This document shows, piece after piece, positions 9,617 through 16,957 of a DNA stretch of 27,040 bases. This DNA comes from Flavobacteriales bacterium UBA7612. GTDB taxonomy: Bacteria; Bacteroidota; Bacteroidia; Flavobacteriales; Weeksellaceae. The position numbers were made by a program, and so were the translations under genes. Under the pieces are notes generated by a model. It searched no databases. It saw only the letters and a list, made by a program, of their open reading frames with translations, and was not told the origin of the DNA. The stretch spans positions 118,653 through 145,692 of the forward strand of contig DLJQ01000008.1 of assembly GCA_002484335.1 (NCBI GenBank), given 5' to 3'. Positions within the stretch are counted from its first letter, which is position 1. The number at the start of each line of letters is the position of its first letter.

Positions 9617-9650
9617 AAAAAAAAACGATCTCATATAGATCGTTTTTTTT
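9617..9650. terminator. Bidirectional terminator between susD and the rlpA-like gene
   Basis: AAAACGATC pairs with GATCGTTTT around loop TCATATA, flanked by runs of A on the left and T on the right, so it serves both converging genes. Confidence 0.85.
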
Positions 9651-9669
9651 ATGTTATAATTAAAGAAGT

Positions 9670-10170
9670 TTAATTAACAACTTCCATATCTACTTTTAAA
9701 GTTCCTGAATCAATTGAACCAATTGAAGAGAAAGCAGCTCGACTTAAATCTAATAATCTAGATTTAGTATGTGGTCCTCTATCGTTTATTTTAACAACAA
9801 CAGATTTTCCATTTCTTACATTTGTTACTTTTACTTTAGTACCGAATGGTAAAGATTTATGAGCAGCAGTTAAATCTTTTTTATCATAAGATTCTCCACT
9901 AGATGTTTTTTTACCATGAAATTTGTCAGAGTACCAAGAAACAATACCACTTACTTTTGTTCCAGCTTTTTCTACAATTTCAACTAACTTAGCATTATCA
10001 GTATTTCTTAGTTTATTAAATTTATCTAATAAATTAGATGTAATTATTTTACTAGTTTTAATAGAAACAGGTAATGGCTTGTTCATTGATATTTGAAAAC
10101 TCTCATTAGCCTTAGTAATTACTAATGTCATTGTTATTAAAGTTAACGTGATATATTTTTTAGTCATCAT
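9670..10170 (-). CDS. RlpA-like septal ring lytic transglycosylase family protein
   Basis: A 166-residue exported protein with a C-terminal double-psi beta-barrel (about 75-165). The family core is visible: GIVSWYSDKFHGKKTSSGE, then LTAAHKSLPFGTKVKVTN and VVVKINDRGP. His104 and Asp130 occupy the places of the catalytic pair described for Pseudomonas RlpA, so glycan-strand cleavage of peptidoglycan is possible. The N-terminus (MMTKKYITLTLITMTLVITKA) is a signal peptide without lipobox, unlike the lipoprotein RlpA of proteobacteria, and there is no SPOR domain, so septal targeting is not supported. Two ATGs stand in tandem (10170 and 10167); a purine-rich GAGGAAGGAAAG lies upstream. It reads toward the terminator shared with susD. 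Enzymatic activity is uncertain. Confidence 0.85.
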   Translation of the reverse strand: MMTKKYITLTLITMTLVITKANESFQISMNKPLPVSIKTSKIITSNLLDKFNKLRNTDNAKLVEIVEKAGTKVSGIVSWYSDKFHGKKTSSGESYDKKDLTAAHKSLPFGTKVKVTNVRNGKSVVVKINDRGPHTKSRLLDLSRAAFSSIGSIDSGTLKVDMEVVN

Positions 10171-10378
10171 TTTAAAATCTTTCCTTCCTCAATTACTAAA
10201 GTATATATTATGAATTACTTAATTGTTAATAATACATTAAATAAAGCAATTGTAAATATTTTAATCCTCATAAACCCTTATCTAAAAAGGAATAAAAGCT
10301 ATTAGTTAAAAAAAAGTTAAAAAAAAGCAATAATCATAAAAAAATTAAGAAAAAAATAATCTTCGATTTAAATATGAT

Positions 10379-11332
10379 TTATTTATTTAGTTTTATTTTT
10401 AAATTAGTAAGCATAATTTCTGTCATTTTTTCTATTGAATTTTTTGGTTCAAACCCCCAATCAGTCTTTGCTTCAGTGTCATCTATAGAAGATGGCCAAG
10501 AGTCAGCAATTGCTTGTCTAAAATCGGTTTCATAAGAAATTTCAAATTCTGGAATATGTTTTTTAATTTCTATAGATAATTCTTTTGGAGAAAAACTTAA
10601 TCCTCCAAGATTATATGATTTAAATTCATTAAGCTCGTTATTATCTGTACCCATTAATTTTAGAATAGCATCAATAGCATCATCCATATAAAGCATAGGT
10701 AAATATGTATTTTCTTTTAAAAAGCATGTATATTTTTTATTTTCTATTGCTTTGTAGTAAATATCTACAGCATAATCTGTTGTTCCACCTCCTGCAGGAG
10801 TTTTCCATGAAATAAGACCAGGGAAACGGACTGAACGAACATCTACATTATGATTTTGTTGATACCATTTACACCAATACTCACCAGAAAGTTTAGAAAT
10901 ACCATAGACAGTTGAAGGTGTTTGTATAGGGTTTTGTGGCGTATTATCTTTTGGAGTATCTGGTCCAAAAACACCTATTGAAGAAGGCCAGAAAATTTTA
11001 TCAATAATTTTATCTTTTGCTAATTCAAGAAAAGTAAGTAATGTATCCATGTTCAATTTCCATCCAAACATTGGATTTTTCTCTGCTGTTCCAGATAATA
11101 ATGCAGCTAAATGATAAACAGTTTTTACATTATGTTTATGGATTACTTCTTTTATTCTTTCAACATCCAGTACATCAATTACTTCATAAATACCATCATA
11201 GTTTACATCTTTAGGATCTCTAATATCTGAAATAATAACATTATTTTTTCCATAAATTGTTTTCAATTTTTCTGCTAATTCAGATCCAATTTGTCCTAGT
11301 GCACCGGTTATTAAAATCGTATCGGTTTTCAT
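10379..11332 (-). CDS. L-threonine 3-dehydrogenase, SDR/epimerase type
   Basis: A 317-residue NAD-dependent enzyme expected to oxidise L-threonine to 2-amino-3-ketobutyrate in the cytoplasm. It has an extended-SDR Rossmann motif GALGQIG (10-16), WPSSIGVFGP with the catalytic Ser near 118, and the YxxxK pair Tyr143/Lys147 (VYGISKLSGE). RFPGLISWKTPAGGGTTDYA and YLPMLYMDDAI match the short-chain TDH described from Flavobacterium frigidimaris, rather than UDP-sugar epimerases. The length fits that group. No kbl (the partner ligase) lies in the window, and the gene appears to stand alone. Downstream (10300-10378) the minus strand shows several T-tracts but no clear hairpin terminator. Confidence 0.88.
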   Translation of the reverse strand: MKTDTILITGALGQIGSELAEKLKTIYGKNNVIISDIRDPKDVNYDGIYEVIDVLDVERIKEVIHKHNVKTVYHLAALLSGTAEKNPMFGWKLNMDTLLTFLELAKDKIIDKIFWPSSIGVFGPDTPKDNTPQNPIQTPSTVYGISKLSGEYWCKWYQQNHNVDVRSVRFPGLISWKTPAGGGTTDYAVDIYYKAIENKKYTCFLKENTYLPMLYMDDAIDAILKLMGTDNNELNEFKSYNLGGLSFSPKELSIEIKKHIPEFEISYETDFRQAIADSWPSSIDDTEAKTDWGFEPKNSIEKMTEIMLTNLKIKLNK

Positions 11333-11360
11333 ACTAAAAAGTTACTTTTGTTTGTTTGGC

Positions 11361-11368
11361 CAAAGGTA
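11361..11368 (-). promoter_or_regulatory. Candidate -7 element of the threonine dehydrogenase promoter
   Basis: On the minus strand this reads TACCTTTG, an exact TAnnTTTG, 28 bases before the ATG. No TTG is found at the expected -33 distance. Confidence 0.5.
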
Positions 11369-11550
11369 AAATAATTAACATGAAAATAAAGATTTTTCTG
11401 AGATTATTCTTTTCATTTAATTAGCTATTTAATGTGTTTATTTTCAGTTGTTTGATTGTTTTAAAAAAAGAAAATATATATCTTATTTATCAAAATGAGA
11501 TACATCCTATAAAAGGACTCTATTATAAATATGCTCTAAACATATTTTAG

Positions 11551-11558
11551 TAGATTTG
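11551..11558 (+). promoter_or_regulatory. Candidate -7 element of the M13 peptidase promoter
   Basis: TAGATTTG fits TAnnTTTG exactly and leaves a leader of about 50 bases to the ATG at 11614. No clear -33 TTG is present. Confidence 0.5.
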
Positions 11559-11613
11559 TAACATAAGAAATATTATTAAGACAAATAAACGAGGAATAAT
11601 ATCTATTAAAACA

Positions 11614-13635
11614 ATGAAAAAGAATTTTTTTATAGCAGCTTTTGCATGTACATCTATGTTGGCTATGGCACAAGATGGCTATCATGCAATCAATCCAAAT
11701 TACATGGATAAAACAGTTCGTCCACAAGATGATTTATATAATTATGTAAATGGTAATTGGATGAAAATTACAGAAATACCTTCTGATAGAGCAAGATGGG
11801 GGAGTTTTGATGAGTTAATTGAAAATACAGATAAAGTAACTTTAAAATTAGTTCAAGATTTAATTAAAACAAAGCATAAACAAGGAACAAGTGAACAAAA
11901 AATAGCTGATTTATATGAAGCTTATGTAAACTTGGATGCTAGAAATAAAACTGGTTTAGCTCCTCTTCAAAAATATTTTAATCAAATTGATAAAATTAAA
12001 AATTTAAAAGATTTACAAAAATATTTAATAGAAGTTTCTCCGATAGGTGAAAATCCATTTTATGGAGTTTATGTTTATGCAGATCTTAAAAATAGTAAAG
12101 AAAATGCAGTTTATTTAAGTAGTATAGATTTAAGTTTAGGTAAAACTTACTACCAAAAAGAAGATGCAAAAAATACAGAAACTTTAGGTAAATTTTCAAG
12201 TTTTGTAGATCAATTAATGCCTTTTACAGGATCTAAAACAAGAGATTTAAAAGGTCCTAAGATTGTAGAATTTGAGAAAATGATGTCAAAATACATCAAA
12301 ACTGTAGAAGAAGATCGTGATCCTAATAAATCATACAATCCAGTAAAATTATCAGAAGTTAAAAAATTAACTAAGAATATCGATATTGAAGGATATGTAA
12401 AAGCGTTAGGAATAAATCCAGAAACTGTTATTGTTGAAGAATTGGATTATTACAAAAACTTAGATAAAATTTTAACTCAAGAAAACATTCCGTTAATTAA
12501 AGAATATCTTCGTTTTAAATTAATTAATTCTTATGCAGGTTATTCAACAACAGAATTAGATAAGATTAACTTTAATTTTTATGGTAAAACTTTATCTGGA
12601 CAAAAAGAACAACGTGCATTAGAAAAAAGAGGTTTATCTTTTGTGAATGGTACAACAGGAGAATTATTAGGTCAAATTTATGTAAAAGATAATTTTCCAC
12701 CAGAAGCAAAAGCAAAGGCTGAAGAGTTAATTAGCTATATTTTCAAATCATTTGACAAACATATCAATGAGTTAGAATGGATGTCAGCTGATACAAAGAA
12801 AAAAGCAATAGATAAACTAAATAAATTTACTGTAAAAATTGGTTATCCAGATAAATGGAAAGATTATTCAGATTTACAAGTAAAATCATTGGCTGATGGA
12901 GGTAATTTAATAGATGATGTTATTGAAATTAGTAAATGGCGTACAAAAGAAAATTTAAAAGATTTTGGTAAGCCAGTAGATAAAACTCGTTGGGGAATGT
13001 CACCACAAACGGTTAATGCTTATTTTAATCCAACAAATAACGAAATAGTTTTCCCTGCGGCAATTTTACAGCCTCCTTTTTATGATTATAGAGCAGATGC
13101 AGCTGTAAATTTTGGAGGAATTGGAGCAGTTATTGGTCACGAAATTTCTCATGGATTCGATGATTCAGGAGCAAAATTCGATGGTGATGGAAACTTAGTA
13201 AATTGGTGGACAAAGCAAGACGAAGAAAAATTTGCTCAAGCAACAAAAGCTTTAGCAACACAATATGATGCTTACGAGCCAGTAAAAGGAAGCCATGTAA
13301 ATGGAACATTTACTTCAGGAGAAAATATTGGAGATTTAGGAGGAGCTTCTGTAGCTTTCGATGCCTTACAAATGTATTTAAAAGATAAAGGAACTTATGG
13401 AAATATTGATGGATTTACTCCTCAACAACGTTTTTTCCTATCTTGGGCAACAATCTGGAGAACTAAAGCAACAAATGAAGCATTAGAAAATCAAGTGAAA
13501 ACGGATCCACATTCACCAGGATATTTCCGTTCTTTCGGACCAATTATCAATATTGATGCTTTCCATGATGCTTTTCAAACAAAACCTGGAGATAAATTAT
13601 ACAAAGCACCAAAAGATCGTATAAAGATTTGGTAA
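11614..13635 (+). CDS. Exported M13-family zinc metallopeptidase (PepO/neprilysin-like)
   Basis: A 673-residue zinc endopeptidase, expected to cut oligopeptides in the periplasm. The N-terminus (MKKNFFIAAFACTSMLAMAQ) is a signal peptide; AFAC is a poor lipobox, so cleavage before Asp21 is more likely than lipidation. The M13 N-terminal domain starts at NPNYMDKTVRPQDDLYNYVN and runs to about 420. The catalytic domain holds GHEISHGFDD with His509, Glu510 and His513, and the third zinc ligand Glu570 in GENIGDLGGA. The fixed C-terminal ending (DRIKIW) is present, so the protein is complete. The rhodanese gene begins 1 base after the stop if its longest start is used, suggesting co-transcription, though no functional link is evident. 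Confidence 0.94.
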   Translation: MKKNFFIAAFACTSMLAMAQDGYHAINPNYMDKTVRPQDDLYNYVNGNWMKITEIPSDRARWGSFDELIENTDKVTLKLVQDLIKTKHKQGTSEQKIADLYEAYVNLDARNKTGLAPLQKYFNQIDKIKNLKDLQKYLIEVSPIGENPFYGVYVYADLKNSKENAVYLSSIDLSLGKTYYQKEDAKNTETLGKFSSFVDQLMPFTGSKTRDLKGPKIVEFEKMMSKYIKTVEEDRDPNKSYNPVKLSEVKKLTKNIDIEGYVKALGINPETVIVEELDYYKNLDKILTQENIPLIKEYLRFKLINSYAGYSTTELDKINFNFYGKTLSGQKEQRALEKRGLSFVNGTTGELLGQIYVKDNFPPEAKAKAEELISYIFKSFDKHINELEWMSADTKKKAIDKLNKFTVKIGYPDKWKDYSDLQVKSLADGGNLIDDVIEISKWRTKENLKDFGKPVDKTRWGMSPQTVNAYFNPTNNEIVFPAAILQPPFYDYRADAAVNFGGIGAVIGHEISHGFDDSGAKFDGDGNLVNWWTKQDEEKFAQATKALATQYDAYEPVKGSHVNGTFTSGENIGDLGGASVAFDALQMYLKDKGTYGNIDGFTPQQRFFLSWATIWRTKATNEALENQVKTDPHSPGYFRSFGPIINIDAFHDAFQTKPGDKLYKAPKDRIKIW

Positions 13636-13636
13636 A

Positions 13637-13972
13637 ATGATTGGTAAAATCTTATCTTGGATAAAAAATAAAAAAAGAATTATAAAAATGACTACAGTAG
13701 AAGCAATAACAAATGAAAATGCAACATTAATAGATGTTCGCGAACCATACGAATTAGAAACAGACGGTTTTGTTCCAAATGCAATCAATATTCCTTTAGG
13801 AGATGTTCCTACAAGAGTAGAGGAAATAAAAGCAATGTCTAAACCGGTTGTTGTTTTTTGTAGAAGTGGTAATCGATCTGGTTCTGCTGCTCAATTTTTA
13901 CAAGCTAACGGATTAGAAGAAGTTTTTAATGGAGGAGGTTACCAAGATGTTTTAGATATTTTAGGTCAATAA
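13637..13972 (+). CDS. Single-domain rhodanese-like protein
   Basis: A cytoplasmic sulfurtransferase-type domain of 111 residues (94 if started at the internal ATG at 13688). The domain runs from NATLIDVREPYELE to the end, with the active-site loop CRSGNRSG (a Cys followed by a phosphate/sulfur-binding loop) and the closing GGGYQDVLD. The presence of the active-site Cys argues for activity with thiosulfate or a persulfide donor; the acceptor is unknown. The start is ambiguous: ATG 13637 adds a basic leader MIGKILSWIKNKKRIIK and sits next to the peptidase stop, while ATG 13688 gives the usual short form and has the A-rich upstream typical of this genome. A terminator follows 19 bases after the stop. 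Confidence 0.88.
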   Translation: MIGKILSWIKNKKRIIKMTTVEAITNENATLIDVREPYELETDGFVPNAINIPLGDVPTRVEEIKAMSKPVVVFCRSGNRSGSAAQFLQANGLEEVFNGGGYQDVLDILGQ

Positions 13973-13991
13973 TTTCATTGAAAGTAAATAT

Positions 13992-14023
13992 AAAAAAACC
14001 GATAATTTATTATCGGTTTTTTT
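13992..14023 (+). terminator. Terminator after the rhodanese gene
   Basis: AAAAAAACCGATAA pairs perfectly with TTATCGGTTTTTTT around loop TTTA. Confidence 0.9.
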
Positions 14024-14041
14024 ATATCTCTATTTTTTATA

Positions 14042-14124
14042 ATTTGGGCAAACCCTTCAGGACACGCTTTCTATTGCAATCTTTGCTCGTCGCAAAGGAT
14101 TTCCATTACAATCGTTTTTGCAGT
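14042..14124 (+). repeat. Interspersed structured repeat, copy B (short arm)
   Basis: Matches copy A (4588) at both ends, but the central arm is only AATCTTTGC paired with GCAAAGGATT around a small loop. The outer stem is GCAAA with TTTGC. It sits 18 bases after the rhodanese terminator, between two convergent genes. TATAAT occurs at both edges (14038-14043 and 14124-14129), possibly a target duplication, although in AT-rich DNA a 6-base match may be chance. Confidence 0.75.
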
Positions 14125-14153
14125 ATAATCTAAATAATAGAATTAAAATTTTA

Positions 14154-15074
14154 TTAGCAAGATAATTTTATTTCTTTTAATACTTCAGGTAAAACTGTAT
14201 TAGAAAAAACTTCTTTTGCCTCTAATAAAAGAGGTTTATAATCATGATAACGATTCGAGAAATGACCTAAAATTAATTTTTTAGCATTTGCTTCTTTTGC
14301 AATCAAAGCAGCTTCTTTTGCTGTAGAATGTCCTGTATATATAGCTAAATCTTTCAATTCATGTAAAAAAGTAGATTCATGATAAAGTAAATCCACATCT
14401 TTTATAATCGGAACAATATCTGGTTTATATTTTGTGTCAGAACAAAAAGCATAACTTAAAGACTTAGGAGCATCAAATGTTAAATAATTATTAGGAATAA
14501 TCTCTCCAGAATTTAAGATAAAATCTTTTCCATTCTTCAAATTTTGATAATCACAAACATCAATTTCAGAAAATTCTTCTATTGTATCCATATTCAATTT
14601 CCTACCTTTAGGTTTTTCTCTAAAAAGGTAACCGTTCGCATAAATACGATGATTTAAAGGAATAGAAAATACTTCAACTTTTTCATCATCAAAAACAAGG
14701 ACAGATTCTTTTGTGTGTAGTTCATTAAAAATTATTTCAAAAGAATTATTAGACTCTGTTAATCTTAGTTGTGTTGTTATAAATTCTTTTATTCCTTTCG
14801 GGCCATGAATAGTTAGTGGAGTATCTCTTCCTAATAATTGAAAAGTGGATATTAATCCAATTAATCCAAAAACATGATCGCCATGTAAATGAGAAATAAA
14901 AATATTATTTATTCTATTAAATTTTGCTTTTGCTTTTCGTAATTGCACTTGTGTCCCTTCTCCACAATCAATTAAAAAATATCTTTCAGCAATATTTAAT
15001 AATTGGGCAGTAGGGTGTGTGTAGGCAGTAGGTAATGCCGAATTAAATCCTAGTATAGTTAATTGTAAACTCAA
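14154..15074 (-). CDS. rnz: Ribonuclease Z
   Basis: A zinc-dependent metallo-beta-lactamase-fold endonuclease that trims the 3' ends of tRNA precursors. The 306-residue length is typical of the short bacterial form. The motifs are present: the metal-binding SHLHGDHVFGL (His62, His64, Asp66, His67), the GEGTQVQLRKA stretch before it, the aspartate of CSDTKYKPD, HESTF and the late GHF histidine. It is the last gene of a four-gene minus-strand operon; its ATG overlaps the stop of the upstream pyrophosphatase gene by 4 bases, consistent with translational coupling. No clear terminator of its own is visible; repeat copy B lies just beyond its stop codon. Confidence 0.95.
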   Translation of the reverse strand: MSLQLTILGFNSALPTAYTHPTAQLLNIAERYFLIDCGEGTQVQLRKAKAKFNRINNIFISHLHGDHVFGLIGLISTFQLLGRDTPLTIHGPKGIKEFITTQLRLTESNNSFEIIFNELHTKESVLVFDDEKVEVFSIPLNHRIYANGYLFREKPKGRKLNMDTIEEFSEIDVCDYQNLKNGKDFILNSGEIIPNNYLTFDAPKSLSYAFCSDTKYKPDIVPIIKDVDLLYHESTFLHELKDLAIYTGHSTAKEAALIAKEANAKKLILGHFSNRYHDYKPLLLEAKEVFSNTVLPEVLKEIKLSC

Positions 15075-15652
15075 ATTGTTTTTAGGTTTGTTAAAAAATC
15101 ATTTAGCTTTTCTACAGCTTTTCCTCTATGACTAATTTTGTTTTTTTCTTCTGCTGTCATTTGTGCAAAAGATTTGGAAAAGCCATCAGGAATAAAAATA
15201 GGATCATAACCAAAACCATTATCACCTAAAACTTCAGTAGAAATAGTTCCATTTATACGCCCTTCGAAAAAATATTCCTTGTTATCCAAAATTAAGCAGA
15301 AAATAGATATAAAATACGCTTTTCTATTAGTTTTGTCCTTTAATTCTTTTAAAGCTTTAGCAATATTATCTTTATCTTCTCCAGTTCCAGCATATCTATG
15401 AGAGTAAACACCTGGAGCTCCATCTAAAGCTTCAATCACTAATCCAGAATCATCAGCAAAAATATTTTTTCCTGTTTTATTAGAAATAGTTTTTGCTTTT
15501 AATAATGCATTTTCTTCAAATGTTTCACCTGTTTCTTCTATTTCATCATGAAAATTAATATCACTTAAAGATTTCATCGATAAATAAGAGGGTAACATTT
15601 TACTAACTTCTTTTACTTTGTTATTATTGTGTGTAGCGAAAATAAGTTCCAT
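15071..15652 (-). CDS. rdgB: XTP/dITP (non-canonical purine NTP) pyrophosphatase, RdgB/HAM1 family
   Basis: Hydrolyses dITP, XTP and ITP to monophosphates plus pyrophosphate, keeping deaminated purines out of nucleic acids. The 193 residues cover the whole family: THNNNK (7-12), the ETGETFEENALLKA acidic stretch, the catalytic Asp68 in FADDSGL, APGVYSHRYAG, GFGYDPIFIP and the substrate-binding SHRGKA (from 174). It lies 1 base downstream of the CPBP gene and overlaps rnz by 4 bases. The pairing with rnz and rlmH gives a nucleotide/RNA-maintenance theme to the operon. Confidence 0.95.
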   Translation of the reverse strand: MELIFATHNNNKVKEVSKMLPSYLSMKSLSDINFHDEIEETGETFEENALLKAKTISNKTGKNIFADDSGLVIEALDGAPGVYSHRYAGTGEDKDNIAKALKELKDKTNRKAYFISIFCLILDNKEYFFEGRINGTISTEVLGDNGFGYDPIFIPDGFSKSFAQMTAEEKNKISHRGKAVEKLNDFLTNLKTI

Positions 15653-15653
15653 T

Positions 15654-16463
15654 TTATTGTTTTTTTGTATTCTTATAAAGAGTAAATAGACTTAATATAC
15701 CCAAGATAGTCATTATTCCTATTATAACATGATTATTACTTAAAAATACATTTTCTTCTGTATCTCCATAAATTAACATTAGAACATAAGAAAGTGTATT
15801 GTTTAGGAAATGCAGAAACATTGTTAAAAATAGAGAATTTGTTCTGTAGTATATAAAACCAAATATTATTCCTAATATTCCTGCACCTATAAATTGCCAA
15901 GGATTCATATGTGCTAATCCAAATATTAATCCACTTATAAAAATGGCAACACTAGCTTTTACATTATGGTTCAGCATTCCTTTTAATATGATTCCTCTAA
16001 AAAGAATTTCTTCGAAAATAGGAGCAAGAATACAAATTGTGATAAAACCTGCAATCTTGTAGTTTAACATCATGTTGAATGTTTTTTCGAAACTTTTATA
16101 TAGTTCTTCTAATAATCCGTCTGTTGGTATTAAGCTAGTACATAACTCAGCTAATGGTAGAAAAAAGAACCAGCAGCATACAGCTAAAATTAGTTGAATA
16201 GCAGAAAAAGGAGTTTTTATTGCTTCCAGAATTAATGAAATTTTTGTTTTTGTAAGTGCAAGTAAAAGGCAAATAGCAGAAATTGTTCCAACTAAAAAAC
16301 CTAGAGGTAATAAGATATTATTTAAAGGAGCATAAAATAATGATGGTATAGATACAATTCCACCAAAAAATTGCCAAGTAACAATTGCAATAAAACTATA
16401 ATAAAATGCTTTCCCAACAGAGAAGTTTAATTTAGATTTTATTGTGTTTTTTTCACTATTCAT
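15654..16463 (-). CDS. CPBP-family (Abi/Rce1-like) intramembrane metalloprotease
   Basis: A 269-residue polytopic membrane protein with roughly six to eight hydrophobic segments. The family motifs are visible: the EExxxR motif as EEILFRG (Glu151, Glu152, Arg156), FGLAH with His185, and HFLNN with His218, which together form the putative metal and catalytic site. The substrate is unknown; relatives include CAAX prenyl proteases and bacterial proteins linked to bacteriocin self-immunity or signalling, and neither role is supported here. Its start overlaps the 3' end of rlmH by 8 bases, and the pyrophosphatase gene begins 1 base after its stop, so it is embedded in a housekeeping operon. Confidence 0.88.
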   Translation of the reverse strand: MNSEKNTIKSKLNFSVGKAFYYSFIAIVTWQFFGGIVSIPSLFYAPLNNILLPLGFLVGTISAICLLLALTKTKISLILEAIKTPFSAIQLILAVCCWFFFLPLAELCTSLIPTDGLLEELYKSFEKTFNMMLNYKIAGFITICILAPIFEEILFRGIILKGMLNHNVKASVAIFISGLIFGLAHMNPWQFIGAGILGIIFGFIYYRTNSLFLTMFLHFLNNTLSYVLMLIYGDTEENVFLSNNHVIIGIMTILGILSLFTLYKNTKKQ

Positions 16464-16929
16464 GATGATACGGTTTACCTTGCAATATACTAAAACCTCT
16501 ATAGATTTGCTCTGTCAAAAACAAACGAACCATTTGATGAGTAAATGTCATGTTAGAAAGTGACATTTTTTTATTTCCTCTGTTGTATACAGATTCATCA
16601 AAACCGTAAGGTCCACCAATTACAAAAACAAGATTTTTTACTGATTGGTTCATATAATTTTGTATATCATCAGCAAATTGTTTAGATGTTGGTTGTTTAC
16701 CTTTTTCATCTAATATAATTACAAAGTCAGTATTTACAATTTTTCCTAAAATTTGTTCAGCTTCTTTTTGTTTCTGTTGAATTTCTGATAAATTTTTACG
16801 ATTTTTTATATCCGGTATCTCAATTCTTTGATAATTTATGTGAGAAGGTAATCGATTTTCATATTTTTGTAAAAGCATCTCAATAGCTTTTTCATCGGTT
16901 TTACCAATACAAATAGTTGTTATATTCAT
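16456..16929 (-). CDS. rlmH: 23S rRNA (pseudouridine-1915-N3)-methyltransferase
   Basis: SPOUT-class methyltransferase that modifies pseudouridine 1915 in helix 69 of 23S rRNA on assembled ribosomes. The length of 157 residues is standard. Diagnostic features: FVIGGPYGFDESV forming the knotted SAM-binding site, LSNMTFTHQMVRLFLTEQIY, and the fixed C-terminus ILQGKPYHHE. First gene of the operon that continues through the CPBP protease, pyrophosphatase and RNase Z. Only 27 bases separate its start from the divergent YihY gene. Confidence 0.96.
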   Translation of the reverse strand: MNITTICIGKTDEKAIEMLLQKYENRLPSHINYQRIEIPDIKNRKNLSEIQQKQKEAEQILGKIVNTDFVIILDEKGKQPTSKQFADDIQNYMNQSVKNLVFVIGGPYGFDESVYNRGNKKMSLSNMTFTHQMVRLFLTEQIYRGFSILQGKPYHHE

Positions 16930-16949
16930 TAAAACAAATTAATTTAAGG

Positions 16950-16957
16950 CAAAAATA
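16950..16957 (-). promoter_or_regulatory. Candidate -7 element of the rlmH operon promoter
   Basis: Read on the minus strand this is TATTTTTG, an exact TAnnTTTG, 20 bases before the rlmH ATG. Its last plus-strand base is the A of the proposed YihY start codon. No well-placed -33 TTG is present. Confidence 0.45.

Noticed and set aside
10379..11332. Calling this a UDP-glucose 4-epimerase or generic NAD epimerase
   Set aside because: The substrate-region motifs (TPAGGGTTDYA, YLPMLYMDD) fit SDR-type threonine dehydrogenase better than sugar epimerases.
11536..11727. A 63-codon minus-strand open frame over the M13 peptidase start
   Set aside because: Antisense to the promoter and signal peptide region of a clear gene; Cys-rich random-looking translation.
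11614..13635. Treating the M13 peptidase as a lipoprotein because of Cys in its signal peptide
   Set aside because: The residues before the Cys (AFA) do not fit a lipobox well, and a better signal peptidase I site (AMAQ) follows.
13597..13788. A 63-codon minus-strand frame over the peptidase/rhodanese junction
   Set aside because: Overlaps two convincing genes; its hydrophobic stretch is the complement of A/T-rich codons and not evidence of a membrane protein.
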